A stretch of 64,000 nt of DNA, from the NCBI GenBank assembly GCA_024138015.1, contig JAMXBB010000008.1, positions 2,627,115 through 2,691,114 on the forward strand, read 5' to 3'. Source of the DNA: Lumnitzera littorea (Eukaryota; Streptophyta; Magnoliopsida; Myrtales; Combretaceae). Shown piece by piece: positions 34,964 through 45,849 of this stretch (positions are counted from its first letter, which is position 1; each line of letters begins with the position of its first letter). Below the pieces are notes generated by a model. That model was not told where the DNA came from and made no database searches. It saw only the letters and a list, made by a program, of their open reading frames with translations. The position numbers were made by a program, and so were the translations under genes.

Positions 34964-37900
34964 ATGGCTGATGATCGTTCAACACGTATAGCTATCGTGA
35001 ACCCCGATAGATGCAAACCTAAAAAGTGCAATCAGGAATGCAAAAAGAGCTGTCCCGTTGTCAAAACAGGTAATTAAATTGATCCTCAGTTTCCTCTGAG
35101 TCTGATTAGGGCTTTGTTTATTTTCATGATGTTACTTCTTATTCGGTTCATAATTGTTTTGGTATTAGTCTAGTTTTGGAGAAGAAGTGTTAAGGAATTT
35201 GATTTTGTTGCATTGATGTTGTTCTTTGTAGCGTTGATTTGATTAGGGCTTTGTTGTATTTTCATGATGTTTATTCGGTTCATAATTGTTTTGGAATTAG
35301 TTTTGGAGAAGAAGTGTCAAAGAATTTGATTTTATGTTAAGTGGTACAAATGGAGGATAGATCTTATGATGAGTAATTCAAATAGAAATTAAAACCCTAT
35401 TTTATTTTAATTTTAATCCTTTATTTGCACAATGATTATAAAATTGATTTATGGATTTTCCATAACATTCTAGTTTTCTCTCTCTTTCCTATTTTGTTAG
35501 TTTCATTTAAGTTTTGCACAATGTTTAAAGAATAAATGATTGCTTAGGAAAAAAAAATTCTTGTTTTAAGGCATCAATCTCAAGGAAAATTCCAAAATGA
35601 AGAAATAGAATTCGAAAATGGGAAGGAGTAAGTATGATTCTCTTGGAGAAATAGGAATCTAAGATTTGATACACTACCATAAATTAGGGATGGATCGCAT
35701 TCATTTTGTCTTCCCGAGATTTCTTCACCCAAAAAACAAAAATTTTCTTGGGATTCTGTTTATTGTGTCTGCATATAAAACCTTTTCTTATCACCTTTGT
35801 TAAGGTTGTCTCTTGCTGATTTGAGCTCTAGTATGCATCCTATGCGTGGATGTGTTTCCACATTAGGCCTTCCATGGAATTAATTATGCCATTGTTTTTC
35901 CCTTTTAAGTCTAAACCTTTTGACATACGCAATTATGCAGGTAAGCAGTGTATTGAGGTTACCTCGCAATCTAAGACTGCATTCATTTCTGAAGAATTGT
36001 GCATTGGGTGCGGTATATGTGTTAAGGTCAGTATTCTTGTCCTTATCACATTTTTGGTATTTCTCTCTCTCTCTCTTTTTTTTTATTTATTGTGCTAACT
36101 ACAAGGTATAATTTGTATGGTAATTCAGAAATGCCCGTTTGAAGCAATCCAGATCATTAACTTGCCAAAGGGTTTGGACAAGGATACAACACATCGATAT
36201 GGTCCAAATACATTTAAGCTGCATAGGTGGGAAAAAATTACAGAGAGCTTCTTTTGTTGTTTTAGTCCCAGATTTCTGCAATTATTTTTCCTTTTTTCCT
36301 ATATCTTTGACTGAAATTATAGTATGTATGTTTTAGGTTGCCTGTGCCTAGGCCTGGCCAAGTCCTTGGTCTTGTTGGAACGAATGGTATTGGAAAATCA
36401 ACTGCTCTCAAAATCTTAGCTGGAAAGCTGAAGCCCAATTTGGGTCGATTCGAGGTAATGCTATCTTTCCTATACCCCCGTTTAAGTATAATAATGTTTT
36501 TGTGTTTAGATTTTTTTTTTTTGCATTTTTATGTTCATGCTATGAATATTTCTTTTTATTTTCATCATTATGCGTATTTGCTGGACAGAACCCTCCAGAT
36601 TGGAAGGAAATCTTGACATACTTCCGTGGTTCTGAGTTGCAAAATTATTTCACTCGAATTTTGGAAGATAATTTGAAGGTAAGTTTAGATTTGTTTGTGA
36701 TTTTTATGATGAAACATTATTTTATGATAATAGATTCATCATTTCTATAGAAAAAGAACCACTTAGAGTGTGTTACTATTTTAAGAATTCAAAAAAACAG
36801 AAAAAACTTCTAATGTCGTCATCAGATGCAACACTATATGGAGTAGACAAACCTAGTGCTTAAGATTTACATTTTGATTATTCATTTTTTTGGACTCATT
36901 TTAGTGGTGATGGTCAGTATTTGACCAACCAAGAGATTCTGTCTGTTTATTCTTTTATTATTCTTACGTGTGGGAGGAAATGCCGTATGTTTTTACTAAA
37001 ATATATTTATAGGCCATCATCAAGCCCCAGTATGTTGATCACATCCAAAAATCTATTCAAGGAAAGGTGGGTCAGTTGCTTGAACAAAAGGACGAGAGAG
37101 GTATGAAAGACGAACTCTGTAAGGATCTCGAGCTCAATCAGGTTCTTGACAGGAACTTTATTGATCTATCCGGTGGAGAGCTTCAGAGGTTTGCCATAGC
37201 ATATGTTGCCATACATAATGCTGATATATATATGTTCGATGAACCTTCTAGTTATCTCGATGTGAAACAGAGGCTTAAAGTTGCACAAGTAATACGCTCT
37301 TTGCTGAGGCCCAATAGGTACTCTTGTCAATGGTCTATAATTTCTTGGCTGTGCACATGCTTTTCTCTACTTGTCTAAATTGGTTATGTTTTGTATTTCA
37401 GATATGTTATTGTTGTGGAGCATGATCTTAGCGTCCTGGATTACTTATCAGACTTCGTATGTTGTCTATATGGGAAACCCGGTGCATATGGAGTTGTGAC
37501 GCTTCCCTTCTCCGTCAGAGAGGGGATAAACGTTTTTCTAGCTGGTTTTGTTCCTACGGAGAATCTGCGGTTCCGAGATGAATCTCTTACATTCAAGGTA
37601 ATTTCAATTTTTATCTTACTTTCTTTTAGCACTGAGAAAGTTAATTTGCTCAAATTGACTTTGTATTTTATGTTTTTTCTTTTTTTTAAAGGTTGCTGAG
37701 ACTCCCCAAGAAACCAATGAAGTGGAGACATATGCACGATATCGGTATCCGACAATGACCAAAGTTCAAGGCAGCTTTAAGCTTAAGGTCATGGAGGGAG
37801 AATTTAGTGATTCTCAGATTATTGTGATGCTAGGAGAGAATGGCACTGGAAAGACGACATTTGTCAGAATGCTGGTAATTCTACCCTTGTTTGCACATTT

Positions 37901-39376
37901 CTTGTTGCTACGATCTGATTTCTGCTTTGGAAGAAGATTTCTAATCAAATGCTTTGTACTTATCTGGTCTTCGTATTTTTTGGACTTGTAGGCTGGTCTT
38001 TTGAAACCAGATTCTGTGGAAGGCTCAGAGGTGGAAGTTCCTAAATTTAATGTTTCTTACAAGCCACAGAGGATCAATCCTATATTTGAGTCCACCGTAA
38101 GAGATCTGTTCCTTCAAAAAATAAGGAAGTCATTCATGCATCCTCAGTTTATATCTGATGTGATGAAGCCTCTTCTTACTGAACGATTAATGGATCAAAA
38201 AGTCAAGAATCTCTCTGGTGGAGAATTACAAAGAGTTGCATTATGTCTCTGTCTTGGAAAGGTAATGTTGCTGAAACGGTTACCACCATTCAATGGTTTA
38301 AAATATGTTTATTGAGTAAAGGGGGAATGTATTTTAAAGTAATTTTGCAATTGTAGCAGTTTGTCAGCTCATAACCTTTTCACGATTGACTTTGATTTTG
38401 GTTGTCCAATTTTTCTCTTTTGCGAACAAAAAGGAGGTATGAATTTTATAGAGAATTCCTGCATGATCCTTAAATTATTTCGTAGTAGTTCTATTAGAAG
38501 GCAACGCAAGTATAAGAACAGCCATTTGTTAATTAAAATCTCTCAGACATGTAGAGATAGCTAAGAATGTGTCAGTAATTCAAGTGTTAGTAAAATGTGA
38601 TTCTTTGTATGTAGGACAAATGCACAAATCCTAATTTTTTTTTTTTTTTTTTGTCATGTTCCTATTGAAGTCTATGAGTGTTGTCATGTGTATATGGATT
38701 GTTAGTATGTCTACTCATATCTGCGTGAAGTATCAATGAACAAGTTGGTGATATCTATTGTATATGGATTGTTAGTGTGTCTTTGAGAAGGAAGATGAGA
38801 TTTGAAGTAGTTCTAATCTTCATTTTGCTATATAATGTGCAGCCAGCTGATATCTATCTTATAGACGAACCTAGTGCGTTTCTTGACTCCGAGCAGCGTA
38901 TCGTTGCCTCAAAAGTAATCAAGAGATTTATTCTCCATGCACAGAAAACTGCCTTTATTGTGGAGCATGATTTCATCATGGCGACTTATCTTGCTGATAG
39001 AGTTATTGTGTATGAGGGAAAACCCTCAGTGGACTGTACTGCAAACTCTCCTCAGTCATTGGTCACCGGAATGAATCTCTTCTTATCCGTAAGCAGTCCC
39101 TTAATCTTTTTTACTTATACTGCTGATTATCGTAATAAGCTCGATAAAATGCAATATGTGGGATTTAGTTGCTTAGTCTTTGTTTGCTTTGGTAGCCTGC
39201 TTTGTGATTGCAGCTTTGTACATACTTGAAAGTTTCCTTCTTCCACATTTGTGCAGCATTTAGATATCACCTTTAGACGCGATCCAACGAATTATCGACC
39301 CAGAATCAATAAATTGGACTCCACCAAGGATAGAGAGCAGAAATTGGCTGGATCTTATTACTATTTGGATGATTAA
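34964..39376 (+). CDS. RLI2: ABC transporter E family member, RNase L inhibitor-like ribosome recycling factor (ABCE1/RLI2)
   Basis: Coding exons: 34964-35069, 35941-36026, 36129-36226, 36337-36454, 36589-36678, 37013-37317, 37402-37597, 37692-37874, 37992-38261, 38843-39088, 39257-39376. All introns are GT-AG; the spliced frame is 1818 bases, 605 residues, the length I know for Arabidopsis RLI2. ABCE1 is a soluble cytosolic ATPase that splits ribosomes after termination; it is not a transporter. Visible: eight Fe-S cysteines (17, 22, 26, 30, 56, 59, 62, 66); first ATPase site with GTNGIGKS (111-118), LSGGE (218-222), IYMFDE (238-243) and switch His 275; second with GENGTGKT (381-388), LSGGE (468-472), IYLIDE (488-493) and His 526. 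No stop or frameshift is seen. Residues such as Tyr230, Asn214 and Phe497 differ from common ABCE1 sequences. The ATG is the first in the leader and gives the expected MADD-like start. Confidence 0.96.
35103..35333 (+). repeat. Tandem duplication within ABCE1 intron 1
   Basis: The block beginning tgattagggctttgtt at 35103 recurs at 35240 (period 137 bases), with small deletions in the second copy. Shared parts include tattcggttcataattgttt and ttttggagaagaagtgt. It lies wholly inside the 871-base first coding-region intron. Confidence 0.85.
38690..38782 (+). repeat. Short direct repeat in ABCE1 intron 9
   Basis: gtatatggattgttagt, then (a/g)tgtct, occurs at 38690 and again at 38760, 70 bases apart. 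This is in the 581-base intron between coding exons 9 and 10. Confidence 0.8.
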
Positions 39377-39790
39377 TGCCAATGTTCTCAGGTTTGCTTC
39401 CCTGCTTGTTTGCTTCAGGTTGCGTCTTCGTGGTAAAACTTAGCAGGCAATTCTATTGTGATGCAGTTAGGATAGACATTGGTCAAAGGGGCTTTCCCAA
39501 TGTTGAGCTGCCACGTGTGTACGGACAAATTGTGAGAAGCCCTTTTGACTGTTGCACTGCACGAGATCAAGTACTAGAGGAATGACCTCGTAGGGCAGTT
39601 GGTTAATGCAGCTACAAATATGCTTGGTTGGCAGTCGAATGATGAATATATATACACACTCTATTTGAAACATTGCTAGAAAAGCAAGTTTACTCTCCTT
39701 AGCTTGTCAACTTGGATGAATGTAATTTTGTTTTGCTGTAGATATTTCTTTTTTTCCCGTTTACGCGTTACATAAGATTTTAGGATATAT
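39377..39790 (+). other. Probable 3' untranslated region of ABCE1
   Basis: The sequence after the stop codon has no AATAAA. TGTAATTTTGTTTTG at 39720-39735 followed by a T-rich stretch resembles plant polyadenylation far-upstream and U-rich elements, so cleavage somewhere around 39740-39800 is plausible. The open frame of 69 codons at 39376-39585 is within this region and has no recognised domain. Confidence 0.4.
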
Positions 39791-39799
39791 AAGCAGTTT

Positions 39800-41450
39800 T
39801 ATAGACTTTTAAACTAATCTAAATTTATCAACGCAATTTAAACCTTCAATTGATTTGATTTCTCTGTCTCTCTCTTTCGACCCTCACTTCTCTTTCATTT
39901 CTCTCCTACCAAAACATGTCACAATATAAAGGGTTTTAAGCACATTTTTGTATAGTTTTAAATCTCCCTATGCTTGTTTTCCTTTTTTGTTTTGTTTTTT
40001 TTTTTTTTGAGTATATAATATATATATTTTTATTAGTAATCTTATTAGCTTCAATTATTGAATGCAATCAAATGATAAAAGTGGTCTAAAGTAGAAGCCC
40101 ATAGAAAAATAAGCATAAGTAGAAATCTAGAAGATGATCAAATAAAGGAGAAACAGATATAGTCGTACCAATAGTGAAGAAATGAGTATTTTGATGGAAT
40201 TGATTAGTCAAACTTATATATACCAAGTATGTATAATATCACAATTATTAAAGCAAACATGGCTTGATTTTACAACAATATTATTGAGACAAAATGAAAC
40301 ATATTAATCTAGCATATCAAGAAAACCAATATAAGTTGAATTATTTCACACATCAAAATTGTATTCTATCATTAACCACCACCTAGTAATCTAGTTATTA
40401 TATATGACTATTGATGAATATAGTATAGATTATAACTTAAGCTCAAGGGAAGGGGCTTAACAAAAAAAATAAAACAAAATAATAATAATAGTTAATAGGT
40501 GAGAGAACTCTTAAAATATAAGTATCACATTTAGTCCATGTAGATATCTCATGTGCAATTGTAACTCTATACACAAAAGCCAACAGGCACATTAGGTATG
40601 AACTACGGTTTTGGGTAGCTCTTACTCTAGATGGTTCTTACTATGTTTCACCAGGTAACCCTTTCCTACACAACTCTCTCTTAAGTCATTCCTTTTTTTT
40701 AGGTCACATCTAAAGGACAAATTATTACAACTTAATCCCAAATGAAGAGCTAAACCTAAAAGATTAGTCTAATAGGTGAAAAAACCCCTTAGATTTAACA
40801 CTTCTATCCATATTACTATCCCATATAAGCTCGTAACAACATTGCAGCTAGGTGGTTGTAGCCCCCTCCCCCCTTTTCCATTTTATTTGATAAAAGTAAC
40901 TCATTTTGTGTATATGTGTGTATTTTTTCTTTATAAATTTAGGTACGTAAGAATTAAATTTACTGTATAGAGGAGTGGGAAATACAAAAGGGTCAATTTG
41001 TACTAAAATATGCTTATTTATAACTAACACATTCATCTATTTCATTTAATTTTTCTTAATGAAGATTTCAAGTGAGTTTTCATAATTCCCTATGAACTCT
41101 AACTTTGGTGTGATATATCTCATGAATTTATCAAAGTATACTTTAAAATTCCTAAACTTTGATCATATTGTGACTTTTTTTTAATTAAAAAAAAAGAAAT
41201 ATCATTTATGTTACCGATTTATGAAAGTTGATGAGGATTGCAACATAAAGTTTAGGAAGTAAATATGCACCTATGTCTATGTTGCAATTTTCCCTATTTT
41301 TTAAGTATAGTAATTAAATAACAACAATTACAGCACAAACAGAAAATAATTGCGACAAATATTATGGAAGAAAATTTAAGGAATTTCATCAGTAATTATG
41401 ACATATACAACTATAGTATATGAAAATATGTATATTAACAGATGACGCAC
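39800..41450. other. Intergenic, no gene seen
   Basis: AT-rich sequence with homopolymer runs (T run near 40000) and no recognisable coding block, repeat boundary or RNA gene. Confidence 0.6.
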
Positions 41451-41454
41451 CGAC

Positions 41455-41995
41455 ATTGTTAGTGAAAAATAAAAGGAGTTACGCATGTCGCTAAATCAAT
41501 CCATTTATATATATTGCTTACCAAAAGAAATGAAAATAAATAAATAAATCAACTATGTGCATTACTCAAAATAAAGAAAAAATAGTTGATAATTTATAAT
41601 TTGAATTGTAAAATATAGTTTATATATGATTCAAAATATTTTTATATAGATATTTTTAAATTTAAATATACATTTATTTAGTAATATCTCTTTAGGTTGC
41701 TTGATATATGTGGTAGAAAGAGAGATACCGAGAAATTGGAAAAGAGACCGATAATGGAACCAATATTGAAAACAAAGAGAAAAAGGGAGAGAGAGGGGAG
41801 AGGGAGAAAGGGATCATGGAGATCATGGGGATGTGTGAAGAGATATTATAGCGAAGAGAAAAAGAAGGATTAGGAGGAAAGAGAAAAAGGGAAAGTGGCA
41901 TATTTACTCATTATTTATAACTTTAATAGAATATTTTAATGTTAACTTTTTTGTTAAATAATATTAAATAAAGGATAAATAAGTCACTTTAAGGG
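41455..41995 (+). repeat. Dispersed repeat, longer copy
   Basis: Blocks ggagttacgcatgt, aaatcaatccattta, attgctta, gtgcattactc, and then aggaaagagaaaaag to aataagtcactttaa recur in the same order and orientation at 48755-49040. This copy carries about 230 extra bases (41610-41840), including a purine-rich A/G tract at 41710-41895. No terminal inverted repeats or coding sequence are evident. The family is not recognised. Confidence 0.7.
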
Positions 41996-42179
41996 AGACA
42001 AACCTTATATTCTGGCACATATTATCATATGTTCCCTTCCATACTCATTTAGTAATAGGTGGAATTCAGGCTATTATATGTTGATTGTACTCATGAATGT
42101 TAACCTAAGGCATCAACATAGTACAATAAGATTAATTTCTTTCTCAAATGCTATTCAAGCCCAACCACAATTTTACCAT

Positions 42180-43000
42180 GTTTCTTGAGCATGTTCTACT
42201 TGCAACTATAACCTAGGATAGTGCTTTTTTTTTTTTTTCACTTCTAAAAGACATCCATAACCTCTTTATTCCAATGGAAACTATTCTTCCTCTATAATTG
42301 AGTTAATGGCCTACTTAAGGCACCATAGCTTTGTATAAACCTTTGGTAGTATTTGGCAAGGCCTAAATCCCTTGTAGTTTCTTGATGTTTCACGTTATGG
42401 ACAACTGATGATAGCAGCTATCTTCTTTGGATCAATGGTAACACCAAACTTTGAAATAATGTGTCCCAAATATTTTACATATGTAGCCCTAAAAACACAT
42501 TTACTTCTCTTCAAATATAACATCTCCCTTCTATGTCTTGAAAACCTTCTTCAAATGCTCTAATATATCATCAAAGAAAATGAGCACAAATTTCCTTAAG
42601 TAATTTTTGAACAAATCATTCATGAGTCCTTGAAATGTGCAGAGAGCATTGGTAAGCCTAAAGGGCATTGCCATGAATTCACGACGCCTCTCATATGTCT
42701 TAAATATAGTCTCGTAAACATCCCTAGTTCCATTCAAATTTGGTGATGATCGGACCTTAAGTCCAATTAAGAAAAGTAGCTAGCCCCTTGTAGTTCATCA
42801 ATTAGATCTTCATCCTAGCCATAAACCATATTATTCACCCATAGTCTAAGTGTTATCCTTCTTTTTCATGAAAACTACGGGTAAAGAATATGGGCGGTAG
42901 CAAGGGTAAATGATACTCTGCCTTAACATTTTGTTAATTATCTCTTCTAACACATTTTTTCTAAGCTATTGAGTGCCTATAATAGTGTAAGTTCATTGGT
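42180..43000 (-). pseudogene. Ty3/gypsy reverse transcriptase remnant
   Basis: The minus-strand frame at 42531-42737 reads [20 protein letters not shown] and then [11 protein letters not shown]. These are the conserved RT blocks, with the FDD form of the catalytic YxDD box at about 42566-42575. Below it, about 42340-42510, the block with 'VKYLGHIIS' and 'GVTIDPKKI' is the usual RT C-terminal part. Above it, near 42860-42890, 'SLPVVFMKKKD' matches the early RT block. Stops and frameshifts between these segments make it inactive. It belongs with the gag and protease pieces up to 44647. Confidence 0.85.
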
Positions 43001-43179
43001 TTAGCATTTTCTTGCAAGTATATCTCACTATCATGCTTCTTAATAAATGGTAATGTTCGTGGCAAACAAGTCAACAAACTCTTCCACTAACTCTAAAATT
43101 TTGGATACACCTTGATTTCTTGCTTTTTAACATCATTTACCTTACTAACATTTATTAACCAACATTGCAGGGTGAAATT

Positions 43180-43582
43180 GGAACCACTTCTCTAGCAACT
43201 TGCTAATGGCATTGTAGTCAATATCAATCACTTCTTCATACTCACTACGAAGCTAGCAATGCTACTTATCCCACTAAAACTCCATAGCCATTTGATGAAA
43301 ATTCCATGTAATATCTCCTAAACTCGTTAACCATGGTACACTGAACATTACATCATATCCCTGCAGTGATAATACATAAGCTTCTTAGATAAAATTATAG
43401 TCTTGGATGCTTAACTCAAAATTTGAGATTTTATTAGAATTTGTTAAAGGGAAGCCATCAACTAATGTTACCTTAAAGGGTATTGTATCTTCAACATGTA
43501 TCCCATCCCATTAACTACTTAAGCATCTACAAAATTAAAGGAGTTGCCACTATCTACTAACATCTCCAACTTTTGCCTCTTA
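43180..43582 (-). pseudogene. Ty3/gypsy protease remnant
   Basis: The minus strand near 43520-43580 reads LEMLVDSGNSFNFVDA, which matches the D-S-G retropepsin active-site region of chromovirus-type gypsy polyproteins. The rest of the domain is broken by several stops. A hAT-type MITE is inserted immediately upstream of this block (43593-43926), between it and the gag zinc-knuckle region. Confidence 0.7.
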
Positions 43583-43936
43583 AGTGTTCTTAGAAGTGTG
43601 TAAGTAGGTTTTGGGCTGGCAAATCAGTCCATTTAACTCGTTTTTTAAATAAGTTTAAGCCAAGGTCTTTTGGCCTATTTAAAAAGTGGGCCAAATTCAT
43701 TTGGCCTGTTTGACTTGGAGGCCAAAGTAAGCCAATTTAGTCAACCCATTTAATACATTTATGCCTTTAACCAGTAAGCTAACCCATTTAACCCGCTTTT
43801 TAAATGGGTTAAAGCTGAGGTTTTTTAGCATGTTTAAAAAGCGAGCCAAATGAGCTTAACCTGTTTAACTCATAGGCCAAAGTGGGCCGAGCCGGTTTAG
43901 CCCGTTTAACTCACTTGCACATCTTTAGTGTTCCTA
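43583..43936. mobile_element. hAT-type MITE with target site duplication
   Basis: The insert at about 43593-43926 has ends agaagtgtgtaagtaggtt and, on the opposite strand, aaagatgtgcaagtgagtt. These resemble the TA-GxxGTGTGCAA-type termini of hAT MITEs. It is flanked by agtgttctta (43583-43592) and agtgttccta (43927-43936), one mismatch apart, covering the 8-base duplication expected for hAT. Inside, two diverged units of about 165 bases, rich in gggcc/ggccc and tttaaa(aa)g(t/c)g, repeat in tandem. Confidence 0.7.
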
Positions 43937-44647
43937 ATAGTAACATAGTACCACTTCCTTTTGCTATTGTCAAAAAAAGACAAAGTTAATTTGATAATTC
44001 TTCTTCTAATATATCGAACTCTCCCATTTTTGGACCTTCCTACCCCTCTAAAGTTTCCCATTTCATTTCATCATCATCTTCAATTATCATCATTCTCAAT
44101 CTTTTGCTTTTACATATATGCCCTAGATTGAAAGGCTCTTTACAACAATAATACTGTTTCTTCTTACGTTTTTCCTTAAGTTCTTATGTAATGAGTCGGA
44201 CCCTAAGTTTGGTTATATTGTGTTGTGGAATGAAGTTTCTATTAAGATTAAGTTTGGTGGTGTTTAAGGTGTAGTTGGTAGATTTATTGTTAGGGTAAGT
44301 TCTGGTGTATGGGAAACCAAGTTAGTGGGTAGTGTTTAAGGAACTTAGTCTTATGATTTTAATGTATTTAAATCCAGTTTTAGAAGCAAGTAATGTAGCT
44401 TCTTGAATTTTAGCTAGAGTAATAGCATTGATTAATGTGTGTGGTTGGAACATCCTCATTAGGTACTGAATTTCAGCTTCAACCCAGTTAAGAAATAACT
44501 AATTAAATGGTGCTTAGGCGAATGTATCAAATTAGAGAGAACTTCAAACTCTTTTATATATTCTTTTAATGACCTGGTGTGTATAGTTTCTTCCATCTTC
44601 CTGCATACTCTAATACCAACCAACCACAATAAAGCTTTTGATACCAA
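43937..44647 (-). pseudogene. Ty3/gypsy gag remnant with zinc-knuckle-like region
   Basis: The minus frame at 44459-44647 reads SLKEYIKEFEVLSNLIH and then SYFLTGLK, matching the Y...F..L......S.F..GLK block of chromovirus gag. Near 44095-44155 it reads YYCCKEPFNLGHICKSKRL, close to the C...GH.CK knuckle seen between gag and protease in the same group. An acidic stretch follows. Stops are present. With the protease and RT below, it forms a collinear minus-strand gag-protease-RT remnant without visible LTRs. Confidence 0.7.
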
Positions 44648-44659
44648 TTGATGTTAGCA

Positions 44660-45300
44660 GTTAGGAACTTAAGAGAATTGTAATGGAAATTAAGATTATT
44701 TTGGATGCAAAGTATTGCTCAAACGCAAACTTTTTAAGGTAACAATGTTTTTCATTTCTATAAATTTTTATGTATCATGCACCACATACATACATATATA
44801 TATATATATATGGTGACTTTTTTTTTTTTATAAAATATAGATTCCTCCATGTGAAAAAGTAATATTATGTGATACGTAGGCCACATACTATAGTAACTAT
44901 AAGAAGGGATAAAATTACTAAGCAGAATTTAGAAGCTACTAATTATTATTTAGGCCCTTGTCCAAGCTTTATACATAGGTCCAAGCCCGCCTTACTCTTC
45001 CTTGCATATACTTCACGTGTCAATGTTGACAAAACACTCTTCTATAACTTAACTTCATTCCTATCTTATCTTTCTTCATTTTCTAAAACCCTAACATTTA
45101 GTATTGCCTATTTTCTATTATGTAGAGTTTTGCAAGTTTGACCTAATTATATTACAATTGGGTTAAGTATAAATAAAAAATCAAACGTTTATGATAAATG
45201 GTCCAAGTGGTTCAAATAGATGATCTAACTTATGGTAAGTGGTTTGAGTAAAGATTAAAACCTTAGTTATATTTCAACTTTTTGTTCTTTATTAGACTAC
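44660..45300. other. No gene seen; (AT)n run
   Basis: There is a short (TA)n microsatellite at about 44791-44811 and a T run. The 90-codon open frame at 44869-45141 shows no recognisable domain and is probably chance. Confidence 0.5.
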
Positions 45301-45305
45301 TTATC

Positions 45306-45430
45306 ATAATATTGGTTCTCTATTTTAACTACTTAAAATTTTAATTCTCTATTTAAACATGTTAACATAATGTTAATTCTCTATTTTAACCGCTTGAAAG
45401 TTTAATTCTCCTTTTGAACATAACCCTAAA
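45306..45430 (+). repeat. Two-copy tandem repeat, period 61
   Basis: ataat(a/g)tt, (g)gttctctattttaac, acttaaaattttaattctc starting at 45306 recurs from 45367 with a few substitutions. Confidence 0.7.
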
Positions 45431-45509
45431 TGTTGATTCTCTTGTGTGTAATTCTTCCATTTTTATTCACTTCTCTCCATCCCAATTCTATGTTGCTATT
45501 AGGTATAGC

Positions 45510-45842
45510 ATTTGTATAGTGATTACAAATTTGATTCGGGCATTTTCTATGGTATTCTCATTTTCTCTCTCTTTCCCATTCTATTAGTTTGCACAATGTT
45601 TGAGAATTATTAATGATTGCTATAGAAAAATAAATCTTCCTTAAATTTTTCAATAGCACAATTATAACGTAAAATTCATAATTAAGGCATCGATATCAAT
45701 GAAAGGAAAATTCCAAAACGAAGTGAGAAGTATGATGTATTAGGAAAATTTTGGACATCATATCGATCACATCCATTTTATCTTCTTAAGATTTCTTTGC
45801 AAAAAAAAAAAAAATCTTCTTACGATTTTGTTTATTATGTCT
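45510..45842 (+). repeat. Diverged copy of part of ABCE1 intron 1
   Basis: It is collinear with intron positions about 35430-35785. Shared blocks are ttttctctctctttcc, tttgcacaatgttt, aatgattgct, aaggcatc, ggaaaattccaaaa, aagtatgat, atcgcattcattttgtctt-like, agatttctt, and gattttgtttattatgtct-like. No flanking exon sequence is present. It is either a fragment duplicated from the gene, about 10 kb away, or a second copy of a dispersed repeat that had inserted into the intron. Confidence 0.8.
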
Positions 45843-45849
45843 TAAATTT

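Noticed and set aside
36502..38564. Several open frames of 60-104 codons overlapping the ABCE1 exons and introns
   Set aside because: They are read-through of exons into introns or other frames; the spliced gene model accounts for them.
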